From contig CAJNOL010000145.1 in NCBI GenBank assembly GCA_905250125.1, forward strand, positions 1 to 64,000: a stretch of DNA of 64,000 nt, in the 5' to 3' direction. Of the stretch, positions 35,725-46,400 are shown piece by piece. A program made the position numbers and the translations under genes. Positions within the stretch are counted from its first letter, which is position 1, and each line of letters begins with the position of its first letter. This DNA comes from Rotaria sordida. Lineage: Eukaryota; Rotifera; Eurotatoria; Philodinida; Philodinidae. The notes beneath the pieces are model-generated. The model was not told the origin of the DNA. It saw only the letters and a program-made list of their open reading frames with translations, and did no database searches.

Positions 35725-36786
35725 TCATTTTATTTGTCGAACTTTTTCTAAAAACATATTTTCTTCTTTTGCAATATGTTCAATGGGCAAAAGCAATTCA
35801 TTTATCATATTCTCAATTGGTTTTGCACATTGTTCAGCTTCAATGGCAAATAATATTTGATTAAGTATAGTCAAATAACAAAAAATTTCTAATAAATTCC
35901 ATTCATCATCTGTTAATAACATTTCTCTTGCATTTTGATAAACAGATAAAAATTCTTTTGCATATTCAAAATTAAATATTGATCCAACTCCACACCATAA
36001 ACATAAAGTCATAGCTAAATCAATTAATAATGGGCCAACATACATGTCATCAAAATCAAGTACAGCAGCAAGTTTATTTTCATTTGGAGAAAAAAGAACA
36101 TTATCATCATGAATATCAGCATGAATATAACCAATAGGCAAATTTTTCACAAGATTTTTTTCAAAAATATCTTGCTCATCTTTGTCACTAAGTAAAGGAA
36201 TTGATTTTGTATGCTGATCCGTTATTAGACGTATTCTTTTATATAAATCTGGATATTCTTTTTCAAATTGTTCACATGAATGAACAAGTTCATATTTAAT
36301 ATCAATAAAATTAACTGAACATCGGTTCGATGCAACAAGTTTGAATTTTTTCGTTTTAATATTTGAATGCATGCGACCAAGAAATCGACTAATTTCTAAT
36401 GTTTGCCATAATTGACGAACCGGTGTTTCAGGTGTATCTAAATATTTAATTCCATGAATAAATGGAAAGAGAACACAATAATTTTCATTATTAAATGTAA
36501 AAATTCCAGGTGGATCAATCATAGGTGCAACAGGAAGATTAAGTTCATTGAAAAGATAAGCAATAAAATCTAATTCAAATTTAATATTTTCATAAGATAT
36601 TTTTCTTAATGTTCCTGGAAGATATTGACGAAGAATATAGATTTTTCCATTAGGTTTTGTACTAAATCTCAATGTTATATTTGTCCATCCATTTGTTAAT
36701 CGTTCGATAGACGATGCCAGTTCACCTAATGAATATTTATTCAATATTAAAGTAAGTTGATCAGCAGTTATTATATTATCACTCAT
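35725..36786 (-). CDS. Aminoglycoside-phosphotransferase-fold kinase, homoserine kinase type II-like
   Basis: A single-exon 353-residue protein of the APH/choline-kinase fold. The start (ITADQLTLILNKYSLGEL, then ERLTNGWTN) follows the pattern of bacterial type II homoserine kinase. The catalytic loop is GYIHADIHDDNVLF (Asp base and Asn present) and the metal-binding motif is LDFDDM. In plants, fungi and bacteria homoserine kinase acts in threonine synthesis, which animals lack. Hydroxylysine kinase, an animal relative with the same fold, is the main alternative. Absence of introns in a region where most genes are split, together with the bacterial-type N-terminus, makes horizontal acquisition plausible. 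Substrate is inferred, not shown. Confidence 0.75.
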   Translation of the reverse strand: MSDNIITADQLTLILNKYSLGELASSIERLTNGWTNITLRFSTKPNGKIYILRQYLPGTLRKISYENIKFELDFIAYLFNELNLPVAPMIDPPGIFTFNNENYCVLFPFIHGIKYLDTPETPVRQLWQTLEISRFLGRMHSNIKTKKFKLVASNRCSVNFIDIKYELVHSCEQFEKEYPDLYKRIRLITDQHTKSIPLLSDKDEQDIFEKNLVKNLPIGYIHADIHDDNVLFSPNENKLAAVLDFDDMYVGPLLIDLAMTLCLWCGVGSIFNFEYAKEFLSVYQNAREMLLTDDEWNLLEIFCYLTILNQILFAIEAEQCAKPIENMINELLLPIEHIAKEENMFLEKVRQIK

Positions 36787-37180
36787 TTTTTTTTGAATAA
36801 ATCTATAGCCTTTTACTCGATAACATACTAATGCTAAAACAATATTTTTACTGTTCCCCGGTGAAATATTTACCCAGATAACGAGACAAGGCTTTTTATT
36901 TTTGTTATCAGTAAAATAATAAATTTTAGCTTTTCATATTTGATGTTAGCGACATCTATCGAAAGATAAATAATAAAATTAAGAAGAACGGTGTATCGGA
37001 GACGTGGTATAAAGTAAAAATAAATATAAAAAGTGAATTCTATTTCGTTTTTTTAAAATCCTATAAAATAACTATTGGTTGTTAATCTTTTCTTTTGATA
37101 TTAAATGATTCATTCTTTTTTGTCCTTTCAAATTTCTTCCCTATCTTTTACGTAAGCACTTTCGAACAACAATCGAATCA
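36787..37180. other. Divergent promoter region
   Basis: About 390 bp lies between the starts of the homoserine-kinase-like gene (-) and the BRCT gene (+). It is AT-rich. No specific site is recognised. Confidence 0.4.
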
Positions 37181-40100
37181 ATGACAAGTACAAATGATCC
37201 CTATCAATTTCCAATGAATGATTCAATCTCTAATACATTTCGTACACGAAGTTCAAGTCGAAATCGAAAAGCAATTTTAACTAATACAGAAAATAATTCT
37301 AAAACGAAAATTCCAAATAAACGAACAGAAAATATTTCAAAAACTGGACAACAACAACAACAACAACGTATTACTACTCGTTCTTCACAAAAATCTCCTT
37401 TAACACCAATGATTGATGAAAATGATAATTCATTTATGTCAAATATCAATTCTGGTTTTTCTCAATTTGTTAACCCAAAAAAACGACAACGTGATGATAA
37501 AAAAACAAAAACTATTAAACGACCTAAAGGTATATATCGATATTCCTTAAACGAGTGTTTCATAGAGAATGCATAGTAACATTAAAGCCAGTGATCCCTA
37601 TTATGAAAAATACTGTACATATCAGTTTGTCTATATTTCATTTGTTGTTTTTTTTTTGTTGAATTATTCTTTTTAGTTACTACCTATTCTGATGAAAATC
37701 AACCACCAAATGATGAAGCTCAAGATATCGAACAAGTTAAACTTATCTATGAAACTGCTGGTATAATTTTAAAAAATCTTTTTTTTTTATTTTTCAAATA
37801 AATAAAATATTTCTTAGATGGTCGTACAAATCTCGCTCGAGCTGCAGCAACAAATGCTCAAATTATTGCCAATCGGAATCCATCAAATACTCGTTATCCA
37901 ATAACAACAGATACAACTTATAATTTAAATGATTATAATCATATTATCGATGATACTCAAACAGAAACTTTAATTATTCCAGATACATTAATTGATATTG
38001 ATACACAACATAATGATAGTTCTTGGCAAAGAGATATTGATCGACTTATGAAAAAACTTGAAGAACCATCATCTTCAGTTAAATCACAAACACAAATTGT
38101 AGAAACACCAATTGAAGAAGAAACTCTTGGACCAATTTATCTCTCTCAAACGGGAAAAACTCATCGACGACCAATTCAAACATTAAAAGCAATTAGTCAA
38201 TCAGAAATAAATCAACAAATTCAAACAACAACAATTATTAAAACAGGTGAAATTGGAATACAAACTGAAAATAGTCAAAATTTATCGTCTATTCATGATT
38301 GTTGTCAAGATGTTTCTGTTTGTCCCTGTGTTCTCGTAAGTTAAATACTGATCATTTATTTATTTATTTATTTATTTATTTTATTTTATTTTAGCGATAT
38401 AGTAAATTAGAACGTTTATTTATGGAAAAAATGTCTCGATTTATCAGCATTGTCCCAACAATATCAAATTCACATCAACAAATTATAATGCCAGAAAATC
38501 ATTCAAAACGTCGATACGTACAAAATTATTCTCGATTTCGAAGATTCCGTGCTCGTCGTAAAATTCATAATCGAATGATTATACCTTCTATATCTAATAA
38601 TGAATCAACAACTGTCGAAGAAATTTCTGATGAAGTATGATATTCAAATTATTTCTTAGCTTTATTATCAAATAGAAGAATAACATACGATGATTGATCA
38701 TTTGATCAACATTATTTGTTAATCAATATGAGAAATGACTTTAAAGCCCTGCGGTTCTAAAATACTTGGAACCGGAACCGAACTTTCTTGAGGGTGAGAG
38801 TTTCAAGATATGCGGATGTTGCAAGATGCGCATTATACCAGTACCTTCCTTCATTTATTCATGAAAAGTTTTCGTAGTAATCCTGGTTTTTAAGAAAAAG
38901 CTCTTAAGTTAGTTAAAATGAAAATTATTAAACGGCAATGAACAATACTATCTACTTCATTTACAACGACTACTCCATCATCTCTCCATACAGATTCACT
39001 TGATTCCCAATCGACAACATCAAAAGGTCATCTTTCATACTGTTTTGATATACTACAAAATGCCTTAATATTGTCAACAACAACGTATGATTTAGATGAA
39101 TATATGCCATCAAATGTCCCATTTAGTGGACATGATGATGTTTTATAATCCCGCGACAATAGAACTTAACATTAACGATCTAATTTTCTATAACTGAAGA
39201 TTTTTATGCTGTAAAAATATCATTGTAGAAGGACTGTTCTCGTCTGCAAAAAACACAAGTATCGATAAGTGCATCGATCTTGGTGCAGAAAAAATACTCC
39301 TATTGTTATTTTTTCAGAAAAATTTAGCATTATTAAAATCATGTGATGAGAAAAGTTGATGAAGTTGATACAACTGAAATGAAAAAAAAGATTGTTGAAC
39401 AATCATTTTCCACAATCTCTTATCCAAACTAAACAACAATCTACAACTACGACAACAAAAAAGACGTTTAGAATGAGTAACGAAGATGATATTGTTCTTT
39501 GTGATTATGATCATTGAGAGGATAAGGAAATGATGAAGTAGGTGTTTTTTAGAACTTGTAATATTAAGATTTCATATGAATATATTGTATGTTAGTGTTT
39601 TATCTCATTATTTGACTATTTCTTCTATCTTTTGAAGTAGCTACTTATTTGATGAAGTAATAAACACGAAGAGTTTCGAAGATAAAATGTAGAAATTTCT
39701 AAAAAAAATCTAATGACTCGGTATTTTGTATGTTACGGTAAAATCATCGGTTCCTTTTTCCGTTCCGGAAAAATTTTAGGAGCCGAAAAAGGAACCGCAG
39801 GGCTTTAAATGACTTACTCATATGAGTTTATACATCGTTGAAGAATTATTCTAAAAAATGGTTCCACTTTGGATCCTTTTAAATTCAACATGACCCGTAG
39901 CACATTTGTAAGATTCTTAGAGTAGAAAAAAAAAGGTTAACATCAAAACAAGAAACTGTTAACTTTCGATGCAATAGATGTACGAAATCTACCGGTGTAC
40001 GTCAATGCGTGTTGAAGGAAATAGTTCCAGCTCAGGGAAAATTATTGGCTGTAGGCAAAGTTTTTTATTTGGAGAATTCGAATAAAGTTTCATGATAGAA

Positions 40101-42690
40101 AGTATCAAAACAACTGCTTTTATTTAACTATACAATTCATTACTTTTTGGAGTGAAAGTTGCTTCTATTCATTGTTGATGAATAAAGATTATGGTTCTAT
40201 ATAATTTTCTAATGAGTTAAATGAATTGATATATCTTTTTCTTTCTTTGAATGTGTGAGCGAAAAAGAAAGTTCGGTTTTTCCTTTATTTTTGATAATGA
40301 GAATTTTTTTTAAAGAGTTTATCTCCGTTTAAAGAGAATTTTTGTTTTAGTAGCAGATTGTGCGCCTCTATGATAGTTGTTCAGTGATCTGATAGAATTC
40401 GTTAACGAAAGCATTAAGAAAAATTGTTCACTTTAGATGTGTCATGTCTAAATTAATAGTTTTCTTCATTAATACATCTCTTTATATACTGACGGAAAAA
40501 TCAAATATCGATAAGGTTAATAAAAAAAAGGATTTAGTTCGAATGTCAAATGATGAATGTTATTTAAGATACAAATTTATCTCCTTGAAAAAACGATGCA
40601 TAGGACGGTAATAGAAAATTCCTCTTAATTAATTAATTTCTCGAAAAATGACGACTGACATGAATATATATTGACATCAAAATATGCTTAGTGTTCAGAG
40701 TTTTGAACTGAAAAATTTCTTTGAAAATTCTCATAATCTTTTTGGTGTTTTCAAAAATCTTTTCAACTAGAGATTATGACAATAAATGAGACACAATAGA
40801 AAATTTTTCTGAAAAAATTGTACGCTTGGACATAATAAAGAACCTAGTGTCTTCTATGAGAGAGAAGTAGAAGTTTGGACAGTCGCTATTTTAAATGTTA
40901 GTTTGCATTATTTAGGAAGGATAACAAGTGAAACTATAATTGACAGATTTTATATACTTGAAACAATAATCACTTTTAAGTATTTATTTACATAGGTCTT
41001 ATATAATGAATTCTTTTTTATTATATTCTATTATTCAAGAAAAAAAACAAAAATTTGTCACATTTGAATTTCCAGCTGATATCCTTGACTGAAAGTTTCC
41101 TAGATCAAAAATAAAAAATGTGACATTAGAGAAAAACGAATTAGCTAAAACATTACACACAATGTTCACAACAAAAAATATTCATCGCAGTACCAGAGTG
41201 ACAGCTTTTTTTTTAAGGGCATTACAAAACTCTATGAAATTTCAGTGTTCATAAATGTAACACTGATGCTCAATTAATCTCATAGATTATTACCAACAAT
41301 TCTAGTGTAATACAGTCACACTAGTGAAATTCGACACATTTTTTTTGAAATACAGTAAAAGTCCTCTAATGTAGGCATCATCTGATGTTACTAAATATTA
41401 ACATGAAAAACGACCAGATGTTTCATCAAGCCCTATTGCTGTTGTTTACTGTTGTTCTTTATTTCTTTTATATATGTACGCACGATTGGTTCGTCACCTT
41501 TTTATGTGTCCAATGATTGTTGATTATAACACAATATACATAACATCACTTTGTTTTTCCACGTTCTGCACGTGGGTGTTAGAACATGTTGATCACATAA
41601 CAGTGGTCGTTATTGCGTGTGGGACTAGGGTGTGCATGTGAAGAATAGACTGATACCCAAAGCGAGACTTGAGAGAATAATGTACAAATTCTTTAGCTTT
41701 TTTTTTTCTTATATTTTGTTTTAGACAATAACAGAATTAGATAATCAAGTCGAAGAGAATGTTGAAATTCCGCAAGAACAAAATGAATCGATTCCTTCAA
41801 ATGTTACTGCTAATCCAAGAGAAAATATAATTTCAACAACAATAACAATAGAAAAAAATCCTGAATCAATTGATGAATTATCTACAATTGAAAAACTTGA
41901 TACAACTACAATAATTGATCATTCATCAACTCTTTTAATTTCATCAATTACTAATACATGTTCAACTGGTCGACGTTTAGTTTTAACAACATCATCACTC
42001 GATGAAAATCAAAAAGTATATTTACAAAAAAAAAAAAAAACTAAATCTTTTTTGAAATTTGCCTCTTTTTTTTAGTCTCAATTTCGTTTATTTATTACTC
42101 GTTTTGATATATCAACAAGTTCAACAGTTGATTCATCGACAACTCATGTTATTGTTAATGAAAATTCTTCTCTTGTTTGTCCATTAACTGGAAAAATAAT
42201 TCAAGGAATAGCTCGTCATTTATTTATTGTTTCATATCGTTGGTTAAATGAATGTTTATCTCAAGAAACAATTATTGATGAACGTCCATATGAAATTCGT
42301 GGTGATACAAGTTTAGGTTCTGATCATGGTGGAATGCGTCGATCACGTTTAACATCATCATATTTACTTGATAAATATTCAATTTGTTTACGTTGTTTAT
42401 CAAATGATTGTGCACCATTACAAACAATTGAACAAGTTCAAGAATTAGTTGAATTATGTGGAGCAAGATTAGTTCGAAATTTTAGTGAAATAAAAACACT
42501 TGATAAAGATCGACAAATGGTTCTTGTTCTTGGTATTAATGGATTTTCTGGTGGAGAAAAAAAACGTAAAGCACTTTTAGATACATGTCAACAATTTAAT
42601 GTTAGATGTGTTAATATTCATTGGTTACTTATTTCCATTGCTAAATTTGATATACAACCATTTGAAAATTATGATATTAATCAAGTTTAA
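37181..42690 (+). CDS. BRCA1/BARD1-type tandem BRCT protein without a RING domain
   Basis: Six exons: 37181-37529, 37677-37760, 37818-38335, 38395-38634, 41725-42015 and 42076-42690; 698 residues. The first 480 residues are low-complexity and basic (poly-Gln, RFRRFRARRK), with no RING finger. The C-terminus carries two BRCT domains. The first contains THVIVNEN, then GKIIQGIARHLFIVSYRWLN and YEIRGD, which follow the BRCA1 pattern (a GIA-type turn, the VSYxW helix and the EVRGD-like linker). The second begins YSICLRCL and ends in INGFSGGEKKRK and VNIHWLLISI. Tandem BRCT domains read phosphoserine marks in DNA-damage signalling. The fourth intron is 3.1 kb and holds a hAT-like insertion. Exon 4 reads into a stop (TGA at 38638-38640) if that intron is retained, giving a short form without BRCT. 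Confidence 0.82.
38635..41724. other. 3.1-kb intron of the BRCT gene
   Basis: Besides the hAT-like element (38741-39806) this intron holds about 1.9 kb of AT-rich sequence with no coding pattern. A short G-rich piece, gcgtgtgggactagggtgtg, at about 41616-41635 resembles the TGTGGG-type repeats seen elsewhere. Confidence 0.55.
38741..39806. mobile_element. hAT-like DNA transposon remnant with 8-bp target duplication
   Basis: The element opens ttaaagccctgcggttc and closes gaaccgcagggcttt. It is flanked by the 8-bp direct repeat AAATGACT at 38733-38740 and 39807-39814. An 8-bp duplication is typical of hAT transposons. The interior (1066 bp in all) has only short open fragments, such as one containing FDILQNALILSTTTY, so any transposase gene is decayed or absent. 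Confidence 0.75.
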
Positions 42691-42977
42691 TTCATCTTTT
42701 TTTTTTCTTTTTCTTTTGCCTGTCTTACTGTTAAAACGAGATTGAATCTATTTAGGTTAGATATGATTAATGCAATAGTTTTGTTTATATTTTTGTGAAA
42801 AAAAAAAATTTATTTTTGACTTTCAGATAATTGAATTGATTAAACATTTTGTTAAGATAATTTGTCAGATATTAAAAACACAGTTTGAAATAAAAGAAAT
42901 CTTCCAACATATATCATTTTTTTTTTGTTTTTGAATTTCATATATAGATTTTTAATTCTTTCAGATAAAACTTGAAT

Positions 42978-43421
42978 ATGGATGCAGCTATTGAGCAATA
43001 TGCACCAGTTGAAACTCATAATGATAGTCCAGCAGTATCATTATCTTTACCATATACTCTTCATCCATCTTGCCTTCATATGCAAGTTCGATCTGGTTCA
43101 AAAACAAAAAATTTAGTTCAATTTGCAGTACGAAAATTATTTCCATCTGATCAAAATTCAACAAATATTGAACAAGTAACATGGAATGCATTCGGTGATG
43201 GTATATCAAAAGCAATAGCATGTGCTGAAATGATAAAACGACGTTCAATAATAAATTTCTATGAATATGTTCAAATTGGTTATAAACGTATTGAACAAAC
43301 TTGGCAACCAGTTAATTTAAATGTTGAATTAGATACACTAAAAGTGAATAAAGATATTCCAGCTATTTGTATTCTTCTTTCAAAAATTCCTTTGTCGAAT
43401 TTAAATGAAGGAGAAAATTAA
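42978..43421 (+). CDS. RPP25L: RNase P/MRP subunit p25-like, Alba domain
   Basis: A single exon of 147 residues. The Alba signature is clear: MQVRSGSKTKNLVQFAVRKL, then the nucleic-acid-contacting turn WNAFGDGISKAIACAEMIKR, as in Rpp25 and its paralogue. The second part (IINFYEYVQIGYKRIEQTW…, then PAICILLSKIPL) completes the fold. The protein is expected to pair with Rpp20 and bind the P3 arm of RNase P and RNase MRP RNA. It starts 287 bp after the BRCT gene and ends only 66 bp before the LMBRD2 start. A TTTCAG at about 42959-42964 sits just upstream of the ATG at 42978. Whether it is the orthologue of RPP25 or RPP25L cannot be told. Confidence 0.88.
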   Translation: MDAAIEQYAPVETHNDSPAVSLSLPYTLHPSCLHMQVRSGSKTKNLVQFAVRKLFPSDQNSTNIEQVTWNAFGDGISKAIACAEMIKRRSIINFYEYVQIGYKRIEQTWQPVNLNVELDTLKVNKDIPAICILLSKIPLSNLNEGEN

Positions 43422-43487
43422 TTTTTGTTTTTTAGATAAACGAATAAAAAAACAAAAACAACAATAAAATATTCCTTTTATTTAACT
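43422..43487 (+). promoter_or_regulatory. Candidate trans-splice acceptor in a 66-bp intercistronic gap
   Basis: The gap between the RPP25-like stop and the LMBRD2 ATG opens with a T-rich tract ending TTTTTTAG (AG at 43434-43435), followed by a possible aataaa near 43443. With so little space, LMBRD2 is unlikely to have its own conventional promoter downstream of a complete RPP25-like 3' end. Spliced-leader trans-splicing is known in bdelloid rotifers, which makes this AG a candidate acceptor. This is inference. Confidence 0.4.
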
Positions 43488-46400
43488 ATGTCAAGTGCTG
43501 CACTCACATTTGATATTATCTTCTCATGTTTAATAACACTTATTTTTCTCTATCGTTGTGGAAATTATCGTCGACAACATCCACTAACAACTGTAGCTGT
43601 GTATATTTCATGGACATTTTCAGTTCTTTTTATTTTTCTTCTACCATTGGATATTTCACTAGTAAATATTTATTTGTTAAAAAAATAATTCTTGATATGA
43701 AGCTACGACGACAGATTTATGTCGATCGAGAAACACTTTATACTTGTGTTTTATGGATCAGAGATGGAATCGATTCGATTTAGTTCCAAAAAACAAAATG
43801 TGAACCGATTCTATCTCTGTTGAGGATGCCTCGAAATGTGTTGCTACATATTTTCATTCAGCTCTCGTTTCCGTAAATCCTAGTGTTAAGAATTTTGAAC
43901 TGACCTAAATCCGTCATGCTAACTTTACATCAATAAAATGATTTATAAAAATTTTGTTCAGGCTGCCTATCAACAATGCATTGGCACAAATTCATCAACG
44001 ATATCTACTATTACTACTGATAATGTAAATAAAGTAAAAAAGTTTTATTATATTTTTCTTTTAGTATTGTTAATAAAAAAAAATGTTTGTAGAGTGATTC
44101 AGTCAAAGATTCATGTCCTCGACCATGGTCTTACGTAGATCGAAAATCTTATGGAGTTTTATGGCGTATTATTTATTGGACATCACAATTTCTTACTTGG
44201 TAAAAAAAAAATAAAAATAAAAAGTAACTTTTATTTTATTTTAATTTTTTTTTCTTCAGGCTTGTTTTACCATTTATGCAATCAATCTGTCAAACAGGTT
44301 AGTTTGTTTTCTTTGTTATATATATGTTTTTGTTTAATTTACTTGGTAAAATTTTTTTTGTAGGTGAATTTTATCTCAAAGGAAAGATTCGATACGCTTT
44401 GAGATCAAATTTACTTTATTATGGAACACTTTTACTTATATTTGGAATACTTGTTATTTATGTTGCAATGAATTATAATTTAAATGCATCAAGTTTTAAG
44501 GTAAATAATCGATGGAGATATCTTATTGATTAAAATTTCTTATCAGATTATTATTTATTACTTTTCCATTTTAACAAATATTAGACAGGTCTATCATGAT
44601 TTATTTACTAGATTAAGGATAGACACGGCAAATAAAATAGTTAAAAAGAAACTAACGCACTAAAGAAAGAACAGAGATAATTGTCTGAAACTTTCTTAAA
44701 TAATAATTGTTTCACTTAAAAGCGAAAAATATATGTTTTCTTCTTACTCACACTATATTAATCTAACAGATTGCCTGAATCTAGCATCAGTTGTCAAACA
44801 GGAAAAAAAATACTTTGTTCAAGATTAAATAATTTTATCTTATATCAGATTAGAATCCCATAGGAGTCGCGCTAAAAGGTCTTAACTACAAATTTTGACA
44901 TATGATTAAAAATTTCATATAAACTTTAACACAAATAATTAATATTCATCCAAAACAATGTTAGGAATATCTAAATCTATGATTGTTTGTCACAAGTTGA
45001 ACTGGAATTGTCAATAATCGACAGTGTAAATCAGCAATCAGATAACGAGATAGTCAGATGAAATATTTCGTGACTTAATTATCTCTTGAGAGTAGGATGT
45101 CGAATCTAACAGTAAAGAAATTAACAAAATGACGATGCAACCGATCGATGATATAGTTCATCTTTAACTTTTTCAATGAAAATCTTTTATTGTCATGTTT
45201 GACTCTTGTCGATTCCACTGTATCTTATGAGAACTATTGAAATCTAATAATAAATCGATCTATTATATAGACGACTGTTATCGCAGCAAGTACGACTTGG
45301 GGTCTTTTTCTTCTTGTATTAATGCTTGGTTATGGTCTTGTTCAAGTACCATTAAATGTTTATAATTATTCTCGAACATCTTATACACTTTCTCATATTC
45401 AATTTAAATTATCTCAACTTTATAATGAAAAAATTGATATTGAAGAACGTTTAGAATCTCTTGTTGATGAAGTATCAAAATTATGTCTTGAAATAAAATA
45501 TAATGATCCATTACGACCATGTTTAGAACAAATTGTTAAAATAGTTCCTGAAGAATATTCTAATCGGGTTAAATTAACAATGGATGATTATGAAGATTAT
45601 AGAAATACAACAAATAATTTAACAACAGAAAAAACATTAATTGGATTACATAGACTTTTAAAAAAAAATAAACATATTCATCATCGAGTACAAGCTTCAT
45701 GGGTACATATGATTAATGAAGCTTTTTATTTAGAAGATATTGTAAATAATGAAACCAATACTAATCATTCATTTGTTAAACAAAGTCCACTACCAAGATC
45801 ATGGTTAAGACAAAAATTATTTGATGAACATCCAGTAATAGGTAAAATAGAAAAAGTTATTGAAATAATCATCATCTTTTATCTTATATTTTCGATTTTG
45901 AATTAATTGAAAATAGAATAGAAAAAACATAACAAAGAAAACATATCGTATCAAAATAAATAAAATTAAGTCTTTAAATCTCTACATATAAAATCGATGT
46001 CAAAACTAGGGACGTGTCATAATCAGCACGGTTTGGTATTCATATTAATTAGACATTGGATCGAAATTAGGAGAAACCAGTTATTTTTACATTACTAATA
46101 AACTGGTAATAGAAAATTTTATCAGTTTGATATGTTCATTAAGGAAAGACTATTTTTCGAAAATAATGATACTCTATAAAATTAGATCAAAGAAATTTCA
46201 ACTAGGCCTCCAAATATTCAAGACTCTGGAAAACAGGTTCACTGCAACGAAAACTTTTTTGCTATCAAAATAGTTTTTTGACCTGTTCAGATTGTAGGGC
46301 GCATCAGCTTATGTATAAAGAGTTATTTTTCACTAATTTCGGACAATTTAGTGTGACTAAAAATCATAATTCCTAATTTTGGTATATTTTCTGCATAAAT

